A DNA stretch of 64,000 bases from SIG636 sp045537905 (GTDB taxonomy: Bacteria; Bacillota; Clostridia; Oscillospirales; CAG-382), in assembly GCA_045537905.1 (NCBI GenBank), contig JAZSQJ010000038.1, positions 1 to 64,000 on the forward strand, in the 5' to 3' direction. Below are positions 1-8,016 of the stretch, piece after piece. Made by a program: the position numbers and the translations under genes. The stretch's first letter is position 1; each line of letters begins with the position of its first letter. The notes below the pieces were generated by a model, which saw only the letters and a list, made by a program, of their open reading frames with translations, was not told the origin of the DNA and made no database searches.

Positions 1-1082
1 ACGTTTACAACTCTGACGGTATACGTACGCAAAAGGTGCATTACGACGAAAACGCCGAGTACGTAGGTACTACCAAGTATACCCTTGATAATAATAAGAT
101 AATAACAAAAAATAGACTTGAAACAAACATATATTATACCTACGACGACAAAGGCGCCATAATGGGTATGATATACGACGGCTATAGCTACGTATTCTCC
201 AAGAACCTACAGGGCGACGTTATAGGTATCTATAACGAAAACCACCAGCTTGTAGCCAAGTACGAATACAACGCCTTCGGTGAGATAACTGCTATTACAG
301 ATGCCAACGGCGTTGACATTTCCTCTAACGTATCACACATCGCCAATGTAAACCCCTTCCGCTATAGAGGCTATTACTATGACACCGAGACGGGACTCTA
401 TTATGTATCCAGCCGTTATTACGATCCTGAGATCGGTCGGTGGATAAATGAAGATTCACAATTAAATACTTCTCTTGGGATTCTTGGATTGAATCAGTTT
501 TCCTACTGTCTAAACAACCCAGTCAATATGGTGGATTATGACGGTAACAAACCGGGAGACTTGTTTGATACAATGGATGAAGCGGCAAAAGACTTTGCTA
601 TGATTTATGCACAACTTGGATATGAAAATCGTGTTGAATATGCTTCGTTTATTTATTCGAAAAAAGTTACTGAAACTCGCTATCGCATAGTGCCAACCGG
701 AAGATTCTTTATTAACTTCTCGTGGCTTAGAGGTTTTTTCTTGGATTTTAAGTTTACGGGATTTAAAACGGAATCGTATAAGGTCAGAGTAACCAAATAT
801 TCATATGTCGAGCCTAACAAAGGAAGTGAAAGTGAAGTTTCTGTGCCTATCAATTGGTTTGGTATAAAGAAAAAGGTTGCCGAGATCCACAATCACACAT
901 GGATACCGGGACACTATAATGATTGGTTTTCACCAGGAGACTTAAACAAATGGATTAATTACGTATCTACTCCATCTGGGACATTAAGGAAATACGATCC
1001 CAATAATGTCTCTTCGGAAAGTGATGATGGAGCTATTGAAATTTTCCGGGATACTCCGGTAGATCCTAATTGGGGGAAATAA
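1..1082 (+). CDS. Rhs/YD-repeat toxin, C-terminal part, with JAB-like (DUF4329-type) tip
   Basis: The frame is open from base 3, so this is the 3' end of a larger gene that starts left of the window. The first part consists of YD repeats ending in the Rhs-repeat-associated core (RYRGYYYDTETGLYYVSSRY, then the FSYCLNNPVN block), after which variable toxin tips normally begin. The tip of about 180 residues has an EIHNHTW...FSPGDLNKW block followed by YVSTPSGTLRKYDP. This matches the His-x-His...SP-x-D arrangement of the JAB-like metal-dependent DUF4329 domain found at Rhs tips. I infer a contact-delivered or secreted toxin whose tip is released from the YD shell. The repeat sequence is nearly identical to that in the cassettes at 1999 and 6562. 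A candidate immunity gene begins 3 bases after the stop. Confidence 0.85.
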   Translation, partial: VYNSDGIRTQKVHYDENAEYVGTTKYTLDNNKIITKNRLETNIYYTYDDKGAIMGMIYDGYSYVFSKNLQGDVIGIYNENHQLVAKYEYNAFGEITAITDANGVDISSNVSHIANVNPFRYRGYYYDTETGLYYVSSRYYDPEIGRWINEDSQLNTSLGILGLNQFSYCLNNPVNMVDYDGNKPGDLFDTMDEAAKDFAMIYAQLGYENRVEYASFIYSKKVTETRYRIVPTGRFFINFSWLRGFFLDFKFTGFKTESYKVRVTKYSYVEPNKGSESEVSVPINWFGIKKKVAEIHNHTWIPGHYNDWFSPGDLNKWINYVSTPSGTLRKYDPNNVSSESDDGAIEIFRDTPVDPNWGK

Positions 1083-1084
1083 TT

Positions 1085-1480
1085 ATGAAAAAGAGAATTA
1101 TAATTATCTGCGGCATACTATTGATCGTTGTGCTGACGGGAGGTATTATTATCTATAATGATTTTGAAAAGGCAGAAGTGAAATCTTTCAGTCTGAATGA
1201 CCATCCTTATTACCTTCAGGCGATTCAAGATTTTCCGTCTGACAAATATTTAGGGGAAATATTGAATGCAGAACAGGCAAAAGAAAAAGCGATAAACGAA
1301 TGGCTTGATTTGTTTGGGGATAAAATTAACAATGAAAAACCGTATCAAGTTTTCTTTGATAAGGAAAATGATGTTTGGCTTGTTAAAGGATCTTTGCCAA
1401 AAGGGAGCAAGGGCGGAGTGGCATACATTTTGATGAAAAAGTCCGATGGAAAAATTCTCGCAATTTGGCACGATCAATAA
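1085..1480 (+). CDS. Probable immunity protein, NTF2-like fold, membrane-anchored
   Basis: This 131-residue protein follows the Rhs gene directly. The ATG at 1085 sits 7 bases after GGGGGA (1072-1077) and is preferred over the upstream TTG. Residues 4-22 form one hydrophobic segment (signal anchor). The rest has AEQAKEKAINEW, then W-LVKG and a GGVAYILMKKSDGKILAIW ending. This layout resembles the YbbC/YhhH NTF2-fold immunity family found beside polymorphic toxins. Its likely job is to neutralise the JAB-like tip of the preceding gene. Family assignment is by motif memory only, so the fold is less certain than the immunity role, which rests on position. Confidence 0.65.
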   Translation: MKKRIIIICGILLIVVLTGGIIIYNDFEKAEVKSFSLNDHPYYLQAIQDFPSDKYLGEILNAEQAKEKAINEWLDLFGDKINNEKPYQVFFDKENDVWLVKGSLPKGSKGGVAYILMKKSDGKILAIWHDQ

Positions 1481-1488
1481 ATTATTGT

Positions 1489-1583
1489 TACCAGCATTGT
1501 GGGATAGCCTCTAACCCTTAAAGGTTTCAGGAATATTCCTGACAAGTCTGTGTTTGGGTGACCAAACGCGATGCTTGCTGGTA
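1489..1583 (+). ncRNA. Putative structured RNA, multi-branched
   Basis: An 8-base-pair closing stem (TACCAGCA 1489-1496 with TGCTGGTA 1576-1583) encloses three hairpins: AACC/GGTT (1513-1516/1523-1526); the perfect palindrome TCAGGAATATTCCTGA (1527-1542); and GTTTGG/CCAAAC (1552-1557/1562-1567), which closes a GUGA loop of the GNRA type. It lies between a toxin-immunity pair and a truncated ORF. It is not a tRNA and I cannot match it to a known class. Confidence 0.45.
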
Positions 1584-1655
1584 CATAACAGTTCTATTCC
1601 CCTATTGGCAGGCTTTCAACATTCTCTAACCTAACGGTTACAAAATTGCTTCCAA

Positions 1656-1704
1656 GTGAGGAAACAGTTGGAGGGGTTAATCTCCCTTCAACTGTTACTC
1701 TCAC
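1656..1704 (+). promoter_or_regulatory. Long hairpin in the leader of the truncated ORF
   Basis: GTGAG (1656-1660) pairs with CTCAC (1700-1704). Inside, AACAGTTG plus six further positions (1663-1676) pair with 1683-1696, giving a 14-pair stem with two G-U wobbles. The hairpin ends 7 bases before GAAGGAGG, the ribosome site of the ORF at 1721, so it may gate translation. There is no T tract, so it is not a simple terminator. Confidence 0.45.
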
Positions 1705-1720
1705 GAAGAAGGAGGCAATT

Positions 1721-1861
1721 ATGCGTAAGGTGAAATTGATCGTTCACGAAACCTACCAAGGCAAACGTAAAACCGAGGATGTCTTTGCGGCGGAAACACA
1801 GGGGACGGTTCTCTGTGTTGACATCATCTGCTATGCTTATCACATAAGTGTTACATTATAA
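1721..1861 (+). pseudogene. Truncated small ORF cut by a palindromic repeat
   Basis: A strong GGAGG precedes an ATG at 1721. The first 24 codons (MRKVKLIVHETYQGKRKTED then VFAA) look like a genuine conserved N-terminus. The frame then runs straight into the short palindrome at 1795-1819 and reads nonsense up to a stop at 1859-1861. I recall similar N-termini beside mobile-element recombinases in clostridia, but only weakly, and assign no function. Together with the RNA-like element upstream, this looks like the stump of an inserted or deleted mobile segment. Confidence 0.5.
1795..1819 (+). repeat. Short palindromic (REP-like) repeat
   Basis: AACACA at the left pairs with TGTGTT at the right around the core GGGGACGGTTCTC. 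The same unit occurs twice at 7912-7960, and a related one lies inside the gene at 38709. It terminates the homology of the truncated ORF. Confidence 0.75.
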
Positions 1862-1923
1862 CAGGGGACGGGAGTTTCGTCCGTCCCTTGTGGGACAAGC
1901 TATTGTGATACCCTTGGGGCGAC
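1861..1923 (+). repeat. Rhs cassette border repeat, copy 1
   Basis: About 63 bases recur upstream of the displaced cassettes at 1999, 4026 and 6562: a GGGACG...CGTCCC hairpin, then GGGACAAGCT-TTGTGAT-CCCTTGGGGCGA. From the TGA at 1906 onward the sequence is in frame with the Rhs core (Y-P-W-G-D-L-L-T-S-Y-N-G), so the 3' part is itself an Rhs-derived homology block. Confidence 0.75.
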
Positions 1924-1998
1924 CTGCTTACAAGCTATAACGGCACGGCTATTACCTATGATGCGATAGGTAATCCCTTAAAGTGGCGTAATGCTCAG

Positions 1999-3204
1999 AT
2001 GATAGAGTGGTACGGCAGGCAAATGACCCTGTTTGCGGGTACAAACAATATCATTACATCCTACGTTTACAACTCTGACGGTATACGTACGCAAAAGGTG
2101 CATTACGACGAAAACGCCGAGTACGTAGGTACTACCAAGTACACCCTCGACGGTAACAAGATAGTAGCGGAAAACCGCCTTGGAACAAATATATATTATA
2201 CCTATGACGACAAGGGTTCGATAATGGGTATGGTATACGGCGGCTATAGCTACGTGTTCTCCAAAAACCTGCAAGGTGACGTAATCGGCATCTATAACGA
2301 AAACCGCCAGCTTGTTGCTAAGTACGAGTATAGCGCCTTCGGCGAGATAACAGCAATTACCGATGCGAATGGTAATGATGTTTCTGCTAACTCTAACCAC
2401 ATAGCAAACATCAACCCCTTCCGCTATAAAGGCTATTACTATGACACCGAAACCGGCTTCTACTACCTCATAACAAGATACTACGACCCCCAAGTAGGCC
2501 GCTTCATCAACTCTGACATTCATATTTCCACAGGTCAAGGCATTCTTGGCAATAATATGTTCGCATATTGTTTGAATGACCCTATAAATAGTATTGACAG
2601 TTTGGGTGCTTTTTCTCTCAAATGGAAACTTTTAAGAGAAAAGTTATGGATTGGATACATACATCGGCAAGTTCAACTTGATATATCGAAAAAATACGGA
2701 TATTTGCGTGAGGTAGCATTAAAAAACGGAAAAAGAGTAGATGTATTGGACTCTGAAACCGGTATGTTTTGGGAAGTGAAACACAATTCTAAAACTTGCG
2801 GCATATCATTGGGACTGATGTCGTTATTAAAATACAACGGAAAAGAATATGACGGAAAAACACTAATGCTTGGAAGTTTAACTATATCCGGAGAGTTTTT
2901 TTGCGGGGCAGAGTATTTCTCGGGGGAGTATGCTTTTAAGGTTAGTTATCGAACAGTAGCTCCGGGGATTATTTTGTACGATTTTGATATTGTAGAGTAT
3001 GAAAAACCGTTGACTCAAAGAGAACCGGTCGAGGAAGCTGTGAAAAATCCGACAGCAAACTATAGTTTTAATTTTAATCTAACACCCGATATAGGTACGA
3101 ATATATTTGGTGTAGTAGTTGTTTTGGCAACGAGCGCAATTGCGTTGATATTCGGTACTGCGTCCGCTGCGGCTGCTGCCGCTGGTTTTGCAATGGCGGC
3201 TTAA
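1999..3204 (+). CDS. Displaced Rhs core cassette with PD-(D/E)xK-like nuclease tip
   Basis: The Rhs frame is open from 1909 but is blocked by TGA at 1906. The first ATG is internal (1999) and has no good ribosome site, so the cassette is probably silent until recombined behind a full Rhs N-terminus. YD repeats and the core (NPFRYKGYYYDTETGFYY, then MFAYCLNDPIN) span residues 1-200. The tip has GKRVDVLD then MFWEVKH, placing D248, E259 and K261 in the D...ExK spacing of restriction-endonuclease-fold toxins. It ends in an unusual hydrophobic Ala-rich tail of about 30 residues. The predicted target is nucleic acid. The next gene, 17 bases on, is the candidate immunity gene. Confidence 0.75.
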   Translation: MIEWYGRQMTLFAGTNNIITSYVYNSDGIRTQKVHYDENAEYVGTTKYTLDGNKIVAENRLGTNIYYTYDDKGSIMGMVYGGYSYVFSKNLQGDVIGIYNENRQLVAKYEYSAFGEITAITDANGNDVSANSNHIANINPFRYKGYYYDTETGFYYLITRYYDPQVGRFINSDIHISTGQGILGNNMFAYCLNDPINSIDSLGAFSLKWKLLREKLWIGYIHRQVQLDISKKYGYLREVALKNGKRVDVLDSETGMFWEVKHNSKTCGISLGLMSLLKYNGKEYDGKTLMLGSLTISGEFFCGAEYFSGEYAFKVSYRTVAPGIILYDFDIVEYEKPLTQREPVEEAVKNPTANYSFNFNLTPDIGTNIFGVVVVLATSAIALIFGTASAAAAAAGFAMAA

Positions 3205-3221
3205 TGTTTGGAGGATAACAA

Positions 3222-3935
3222 ATGGCAATAAAACATTATTTGAAACCGACTGAGGAATTTGTAAAAGAAAATTTTTACGATCGTTTAATACAGAAAGGCT
3301 TTGTTCCTTTTAAGAAAAGCTGTTTGCAGTGGGCAAAATTTGTCCACGACGACGTGTTGGCACTTATATGCTTTAATGTTGAAACCCTGGGGGATTTTGA
3401 CCTTTTTTATGGTGCTACAACAACTGTACAAAACTTGCCCTTTGGTTTAACTCCTCATAATACTTATGTGCGCTATACTAATGAAATGCTTTGGGCGAAC
3501 AAAGAACTGCCCAAATACAAAGCACCTTTGTCCCAGCCTCGTACATACGGGATAAAGCTGCAAAGTATAAGTGAACAGCTTGAAAAAATTGTTTTTCCTG
3601 CCTTTGATAAAGAAATTACACCAAAAGATGTAGTCTCTTTATCCAGATACATTCCCTATATCTCTTGCTATGAGTATTTGTACGGAGATTTTGAAAAGTT
3701 TGAAAACAAAATTAAAGAAATAGCAAATGACGAAGACAGAAAAAGACGCATTTTGGAAGAGTATAGAAATCTTGAGTTTATAGAACGCCGTTGCCCTTGG
3801 AGTGAAATGGTAATTTACAATAGTGTTTTGGCTTATATAAATCAAGATTACAGTATTTTGGAAAAGCATATCCAGCGTTGCAAGGAATTTAACCTTAAAC
3901 TGCTTAAGAAAAACATACCAATGCTGTTCGAATAA
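3222..3935 (+). CDS. Probable immunity protein, unknown family
   Basis: This is a 237-residue soluble protein with no signal peptide or membrane segment. It starts at an ATG 7 bases after GGAGG (3210-3214). Charged helices dominate residues 130-230 (FEKFENKIKEIANDEDRKRR). I do not recognise the family. Its position directly behind the nuclease-tipped Rhs cassette, and its replacement by unrelated genes at the same position in the other cassettes, is what marks it as immunity. The sequence is AT-rich compared with the Rhs core, typical of exchanged tip-immunity pairs. Confidence 0.6.
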   Translation: MAIKHYLKPTEEFVKENFYDRLIQKGFVPFKKSCLQWAKFVHDDVLALICFNVETLGDFDLFYGATTTVQNLPFGLTPHNTYVRYTNEMLWANKELPKYKAPLSQPRTYGIKLQSISEQLEKIVFPAFDKEITPKDVVSLSRYIPYISCYEYLYGDFEKFENKIKEIANDEDRKRRILEEYRNLEFIERRCPWSEMVIYNSVLAYINQDYSILEKHIQRCKEFNLKLLKKNIPMLFE

Positions 3936-3960
3936 TTAGCATAAGCATAACCAAACAATA

Positions 3961-4025
3961 ACAGGAGGACGGGATTTGCGTCCCGTCCCTTGGGGGACAA
4001 GCTGTTGTGATGCCCTTGTGGCGAC
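3961..4025 (+). repeat. Rhs cassette border repeat, copy 2
   Basis: An 8-pair hairpin, GGACGGGA (3967-3974) with TCCCGTCC (3981-3988), is followed by GGGGGACAAGCTGTTGTGAT and the start of the Rhs core. The first sense codon of the cassette frame usable as a start is the TTG at 4026. Confidence 0.75.
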
Positions 4026-5288
4026 TTGCTTACAAGCTATAACGGCACGGCTATTACCTACGATGCAATAGGCACCCCCCTCAAGTGGCGTAACGCCACG
4101 GCGATAGAGTGGCAAGGCAGGAATTTGACCCTGTTTTCAAATTCCAACGGTGAGATATATAATTACACCTATAATGCCGACGGCATACGTACGCAGAAGA
4201 ACGTTTTTAATGCAAACGGTGATTTTACCGGCTCTACCGAGTATATCTACGACGGCACTAAGCTGATAGCGGAAAGCAGAAGCGGTGACTGGCTATACTA
4301 CTTCTACGACGCAAACGGTGCAGTCACGGGTATGTCCTATAACGGCACTCTGTACTACTATCGCAAAAACCTACAGGGCGATATAACAGGCATCTACAAC
4401 GCCTACGGCACCTTGGTCGTAGAGTACGAATACACCCCTTACGGTGCTATACTTAGCACCACAGGCTCTATGGCAAGCACCATCGGTTCTGTAAACCCCT
4501 TCCGTTACAGAGGCTACTACTACGACTCCGAAACAGGCTTCTACTATCTCATAACAAGATACTACGACCCCGTTGTTGGTAGGTTCCTTAACGCTGATGC
4601 TCTTGTCTCCACCGGTCAAGGTGTTCTCGGCAACAATATGTTTGCTTATTGTTTGAATAATCCAATTAACGGAGCAGATGCTTTTGGGTTATGCTCTACG
4701 GCTTCCGGTATAAAGTCTTGTTTGCAAGGCGGATGCGACTGTTCTCATAACCATTGTACTGCTGAATATATTATTATGAAACATTTCGTTGAGCCAAATA
4801 CTCAGTGGATTGAAATACAGGATTATATTCGTGAGCATAATAGAACTATGTTGTCGTCTGTGGTGTTTGAATTGAGATTTGATGCAATTATGTTTTTAGC
4901 TAAATCATACGATGCAGGACACACTTTATTTGTAACATGGGGATCAAGGGATGAAGACCCTGACTTCACCTACGGTCCGCACATATATGGATGGGCTTTC
5001 GATTTCCAGTTTTGGGATGAAATGTATTATGATGATATAACTTCCGGAGATTTTAATGCCGAATATTTTCATAATAATGTTATTTATCAGACATATAACG
5101 TAGATGATCCTCGTTGGGACATCGTCGGTCCTATAGGCGAAAGCTGCGGTCTTGTGTGGGGGAGAACATTGTGTCAGATAGGTGCCTTTTTAATTGATGA
5201 TGATCCCTGTCATTTTCAAATTAGTGGTTTTTGGATATTAAGAGAGCAACTATACGGAATTGGAAATTGGCGAAATATTAAGGTGTAA
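4026..5288 (+). CDS. Displaced Rhs core cassette with M15-type peptidase tip
   Basis: The Rhs core is more divergent here than in the neighbouring cassettes (residues 1-220). The tip carries the M15 zinc-peptidase signature H-x-x-G-x-A-x-D exactly (H319 to D326, HIYGWAFD). A GLVWG motif and a late DDPCHFQ (H396) follow, as in VanY-type D,D-carboxypeptidases and phage L-Ala-D-Glu endopeptidases. The predicted action is cleavage of peptidoglycan stem peptides outside the membrane. The only possible start is TTG at 4026 with a poor ribosome site, so expression probably needs recombination with an intact Rhs gene. The next gene encodes a lipoprotein, which suits protection outside the membrane. 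Confidence 0.78.
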   Translation: MLTSYNGTAITYDAIGTPLKWRNATAIEWQGRNLTLFSNSNGEIYNYTYNADGIRTQKNVFNANGDFTGSTEYIYDGTKLIAESRSGDWLYYFYDANGAVTGMSYNGTLYYYRKNLQGDITGIYNAYGTLVVEYEYTPYGAILSTTGSMASTIGSVNPFRYRGYYYDSETGFYYLITRYYDPVVGRFLNADALVSTGQGVLGNNMFAYCLNNPINGADAFGLCSTASGIKSCLQGGCDCSHNHCTAEYIIMKHFVEPNTQWIEIQDYIREHNRTMLSSVVFELRFDAIMFLAKSYDAGHTLFVTWGSRDEDPDFTYGPHIYGWAFDFQFWDEMYYDDITSGDFNAEYFHNNVIYQTYNVDDPRWDIVGPIGESCGLVWGRTLCQIGAFLIDDDPCHFQISGFWILREQLYGIGNWRNIKV

Positions 5289-5306
5289 ATAAAGGAGACG
5301 TGTGGT

Positions 5307-6473
5307 ATGAAAAGATGCATAGGACTATTATTACTACTGGCAATTATCGTTTCTTTAGGCTCTTGTACCGCTGAAACCGACAATGTCGGTTCGTCAGAAC
5401 AAAGCCTTCACTCCTCTTACGTTTCAGCCGAAAACGAAAAGATAGGCAAGTTCGGTGGCGAGTATACCTTTGATTATCACTATGCCCAAACGCCTGACAA
5501 CTTCTTTTACGTAAAGGCATCTATCGGCGGCGATAAAGACGACGGAGTGGTACGCGTTTCAAAGTCTGACTTTGCCGACAAAGCCATGATAGTATCAAAG
5601 GCGGCTTTTGGAGTGGCAGAGGGTGACCGTTTGTATGCCGACGTTGTAGGCGTTACCTCGAAATGGCTGTACGTGGCTGTATCAAACGCTTCGGGCTCAG
5701 ATGATGTATATGGACTTTCCCACGACGGCAGCACAAAAGAAAAGCTGCTTGAAAACGTAAAGTCTGTGTATTTCCACATGGGAAGCGGGAGTCTTTATTT
5801 TACGCAAAACGATGAGGACGGCATAGGGCATCTGTATTCTTTAGACCTTATAACCGATGTGACAACGGAAGTTGATACGGGTGAATATACTGTTAGCGGT
5901 CTTCGTTGGTGTAGGCTAAAGGGCGATAGAATAGGATTCCTTAATTATCCCAACAGCATTATTGTTGATGCCGACGGCAAGATAGACGTGATGCAGACAA
6001 TACCCTCCGATGAAATGGCGGAAAAATGCTCCGGCAGAGACGAATCACTTAAAGAAAAGGTAGAGGGCTTTGTAGAGGATGGGCGTGAGCTTGTGAGTTA
6101 TGCCGAGTGTGGCGATTATATCTATTACATAGATAAAGGCACAGATGGCAAGACTACTGTGCTTAACCGCATAGACGCGGACGGAACGGATAAAGCCGTG
6201 CTCAAAGAAAACACCGAGGTTATTGAGTTGTATTCTTATGAAGGTGTGCTGTACGGAGATATTACCGATGGCGATGTTGCTTACTTGGTTAAGGTAAGTA
6301 ATAGCGGCGAGGTTACACATACCGAAGCTGTCACAGGCGTTGGACAATGGGGCAATATCAAGATAGAAGATGGATTGTTTATCAGGACGTATGAAGTAGT
6401 TCCTCACAACCCTTCTCTCGTTTACGTTTATAATCCACAAACAGGACAGGTAGTTATGAGGAGTATTAGCTAA
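5307..6473 (+). CDS. Lipoprotein with beta-propeller-like repeats, candidate immunity
   Basis: The 388-residue protein begins at an ATG behind AAAGGAG. A lipoprotein signal peptide ends in LGS-C (Cys21), giving an exported lipid anchor. The body has repeated short beta segments (DYIYYIDKGTDGKTTVLNRI, SLYFTQNDEDGIGHLYSLDL) like the DUF5050 propeller-type repeats of clostridial lipoproteins. It starts 18 bases after the M15-tipped cassette. A peptidase acting in the wall would require an immunity factor outside the membrane, so I infer that this is the cognate immunity protein. It may instead be an unrelated surface lipoprotein. Confidence 0.6.
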   Translation: MKRCIGLLLLLAIIVSLGSCTAETDNVGSSEQSLHSSYVSAENEKIGKFGGEYTFDYHYAQTPDNFFYVKASIGGDKDDGVVRVSKSDFADKAMIVSKAAFGVAEGDRLYADVVGVTSKWLYVAVSNASGSDDVYGLSHDGSTKEKLLENVKSVYFHMGSGSLYFTQNDEDGIGHLYSLDLITDVTTEVDTGEYTVSGLRWCRLKGDRIGFLNYPNSIIVDADGKIDVMQTIPSDEMAEKCSGRDESLKEKVEGFVEDGRELVSYAECGDYIYYIDKGTDGKTTVLNRIDADGTDKAVLKENTEVIELYSYEGVLYGDITDGDVAYLVKVSNSGEVTHTEAVTGVGQWGNIKIEDGLFIRTYEVVPHNPSLVYVYNPQTGQVVMRSIS

Positions 6474-6497
6474 AAAGGCTTTATAATTAGCATCACA

Positions 6498-6561
6498 ACA
6501 GGGGACGGGATTTGCGTCCCGTCCTCTAGTGGACAAGCTGTTGTGATACCCTTGGGGCGAT
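6498..6561 (+). repeat. Rhs cassette border repeat, copy 3
   Basis: This has the same GGGACGGGA-TTTGCG-TCCCGTCC hairpin and GGACAAGCTGTTGTGAT tail as copy 2. It again leads directly into the Rhs core. Confidence 0.75.
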
Positions 6562-7719
6562 TTGCTTACAAGCTATAACGGCACTGCTATTACCTATGAT
6601 GCAATAGGTAATCCTCTAAAGTGGCGTAATGCTCAGATGATAGAGTGGTACGGCAGGCAAATGACCCTGTTTGCAAATACCAACGGCTATATTACGTCCT
6701 ACGTTTACAACTCTGACGGTATACGTACGCAAAAGCTACACTACGATGAAACCGCAGAGCATGTAGGTACTACCAAGTATACCCTTGACGGTAACAAGAT
6801 AGTAGCGGAAAACCGCCTTGGAACGAACATATATTATACCTATGACGACAAAGGCGCCATAATGGGTATGGTATACGGCGGCTACAGCTACGTGTTCTCC
6901 AAAAACCTACAGGGTGACGTTATAGGCATCTATAACGAAAACAGACAGCTTGTCGCAAAGTATGAATACAGCGCTTTCGGTGAGATAACTGCTATTACCG
7001 ATGCAAATGGTAATGATGTTTCTGCTAACGCATCACATATCGCCAATGTTAATCCTTTTAGATATCGTGGCTACTACTACGATACCGATACAGGCTTCTA
7101 CTATCTGCAATCCCGCTATTATGACCCTGTTGTTGGTAGGTTCCTTAACGCTGATGCGTATGTTTCCACGGGACAAGGCATTCTCGGCAACAATATGTTT
7201 GCTTATTGTTTGAACAATCCAGTCAATATGATTGACATTGACGGTCAAGATCCTATTCCACAGTGGGCAATCAGAATAATTCAAGGAGATGGAACGGAAG
7301 AGGATTATAAAAAGGCTTTGTCTGTTAACGCAGATGCTTGGGAAGGTGGCGCAAGAATATCGGTAGATAGGGCGATCGAAATTGCATACAGCAAGTATAA
7401 TCAAATGCGACAAGATTATATGGCTAATACTCCAAAATGCTACCATGGACTTTTTCCGACCGTTGAAGAAACGGTAGCGAGATGCCGTGTTGAACGAGCT
7501 TTTGAGTACTGGCGTACTAAATTGAAAGAATCAGACTTTAGTGTGTTAACAACTGCAAAGGCGGCTGTTAGCATAGGCACGGGGATGTACAACATAGGAA
7601 AAGGTACAGGTTTGCTTTTAACTCCGGAGCCAACGATGGTTACCAAGGCAAAAGGAATATATTATATTGTTTCTGGAGTTATACGAATGGTGAAAGGAAT
7701 AGCTCAAGCAATTGAATAG
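6562..7719 (+). CDS. Displaced Rhs core cassette with unknown, membrane-type tip
   Basis: TTG at 6562 is the first possible start. The Rhs core covers about 230 residues and is nearly identical at the base level to the cassettes at 1 and 1999. The tip (about 155 residues after MIDIDGQDP) has no motif I recognise. Its last 65 residues hold two amphipathic to hydrophobic stretches (VSIGTGMYNIGKGTGLLL and GIYYIVSGVIRMVKGIAQAI) that could insert into a membrane. A small two-helix membrane protein follows at once, suggesting a membrane-active toxin with membrane immunity. This is inference from composition and position. Confidence 0.7.
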   Translation: MLTSYNGTAITYDAIGNPLKWRNAQMIEWYGRQMTLFANTNGYITSYVYNSDGIRTQKLHYDETAEHVGTTKYTLDGNKIVAENRLGTNIYYTYDDKGAIMGMVYGGYSYVFSKNLQGDVIGIYNENRQLVAKYEYSAFGEITAITDANGNDVSANASHIANVNPFRYRGYYYDTDTGFYYLQSRYYDPVVGRFLNADAYVSTGQGILGNNMFAYCLNNPVNMIDIDGQDPIPQWAIRIIQGDGTEEDYKKALSVNADAWEGGARISVDRAIEIAYSKYNQMRQDYMANTPKCYHGLFPTVEETVARCRVERAFEYWRTKLKESDFSVLTTAKAAVSIGTGMYNIGKGTGLLLTPEPTMVTKAKGIYYIVSGVIRMVKGIAQAIE

Positions 7720-7731
7720 AGGTGAAATCAT

Positions 7732-7893
7732 ATGAAAAAATCAGACATTATCCATTCCATTCTATTGGTACTTTCCATAGTTCTTTCTGCAATAACGATA
7801 GCGAATAATGGTGCAGACGTTTGGGATTGGATTATTATAGTAGATTCAGGCGTTATCTTATCATTCTTGCTTTATAAACTAATGAAGCGGTGA
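7732..7893 (+). CDS. 53-residue two-helix membrane protein, candidate immunity
   Basis: A short gene begins with ATG at 7732 behind AGAGGTG. The product is almost entirely two transmembrane segments (IIHSILLVLSIVLSAITIA and WIIIVDSGVILSFLLYKLM) joined by NNGADVWD, with a basic KR end. It starts 12 bases after the membrane-type Rhs cassette, so an immunity role at the inner membrane is likely. I recognise no family. Confidence 0.6.
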   Translation: MKKSDIIHSILLVLSIVLSAITIANNGADVWDWIIIVDSGVILSFLLYKLMKR

Positions 7894-7911
7894 TGTTAAT
7901 TAGTCCCAAAC

Positions 7912-7960
7912 GAACACAGGGGACGGTTCTCTGGAACACAGGGGACGGTTCTCTGTGTTC
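7912..7960 (+). repeat. Two tandem REP-like palindromes
   Basis: Units at 7912-7933 and 7934-7960 share GAACACAGGGGACGGTTCTC. The second closes its palindrome with TGTGTTC, and the first is truncated at CTG. They mark the right end of the Rhs region. Confidence 0.75.
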
Positions 7961-8016
7961 CCTATATTAAAAGAGCATCAAGGCTTGTCACCCTTGGGTG
8001 TAAAGGTAACTTCTTC

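Noticed and set aside
1489..1583. tRNA gene
   Set aside because: It is cloverleaf-like in outline only: stem lengths, loops and the missing T-arm sequence do not fit a tRNA.
1999..7719. Rhs cassettes as fully independent genes
   Set aside because: No cassette has a good start: the frames are blocked by TGA or begin at TTG/CTG without a ribosome site inside a repeated border. They are better described as displaced tips.
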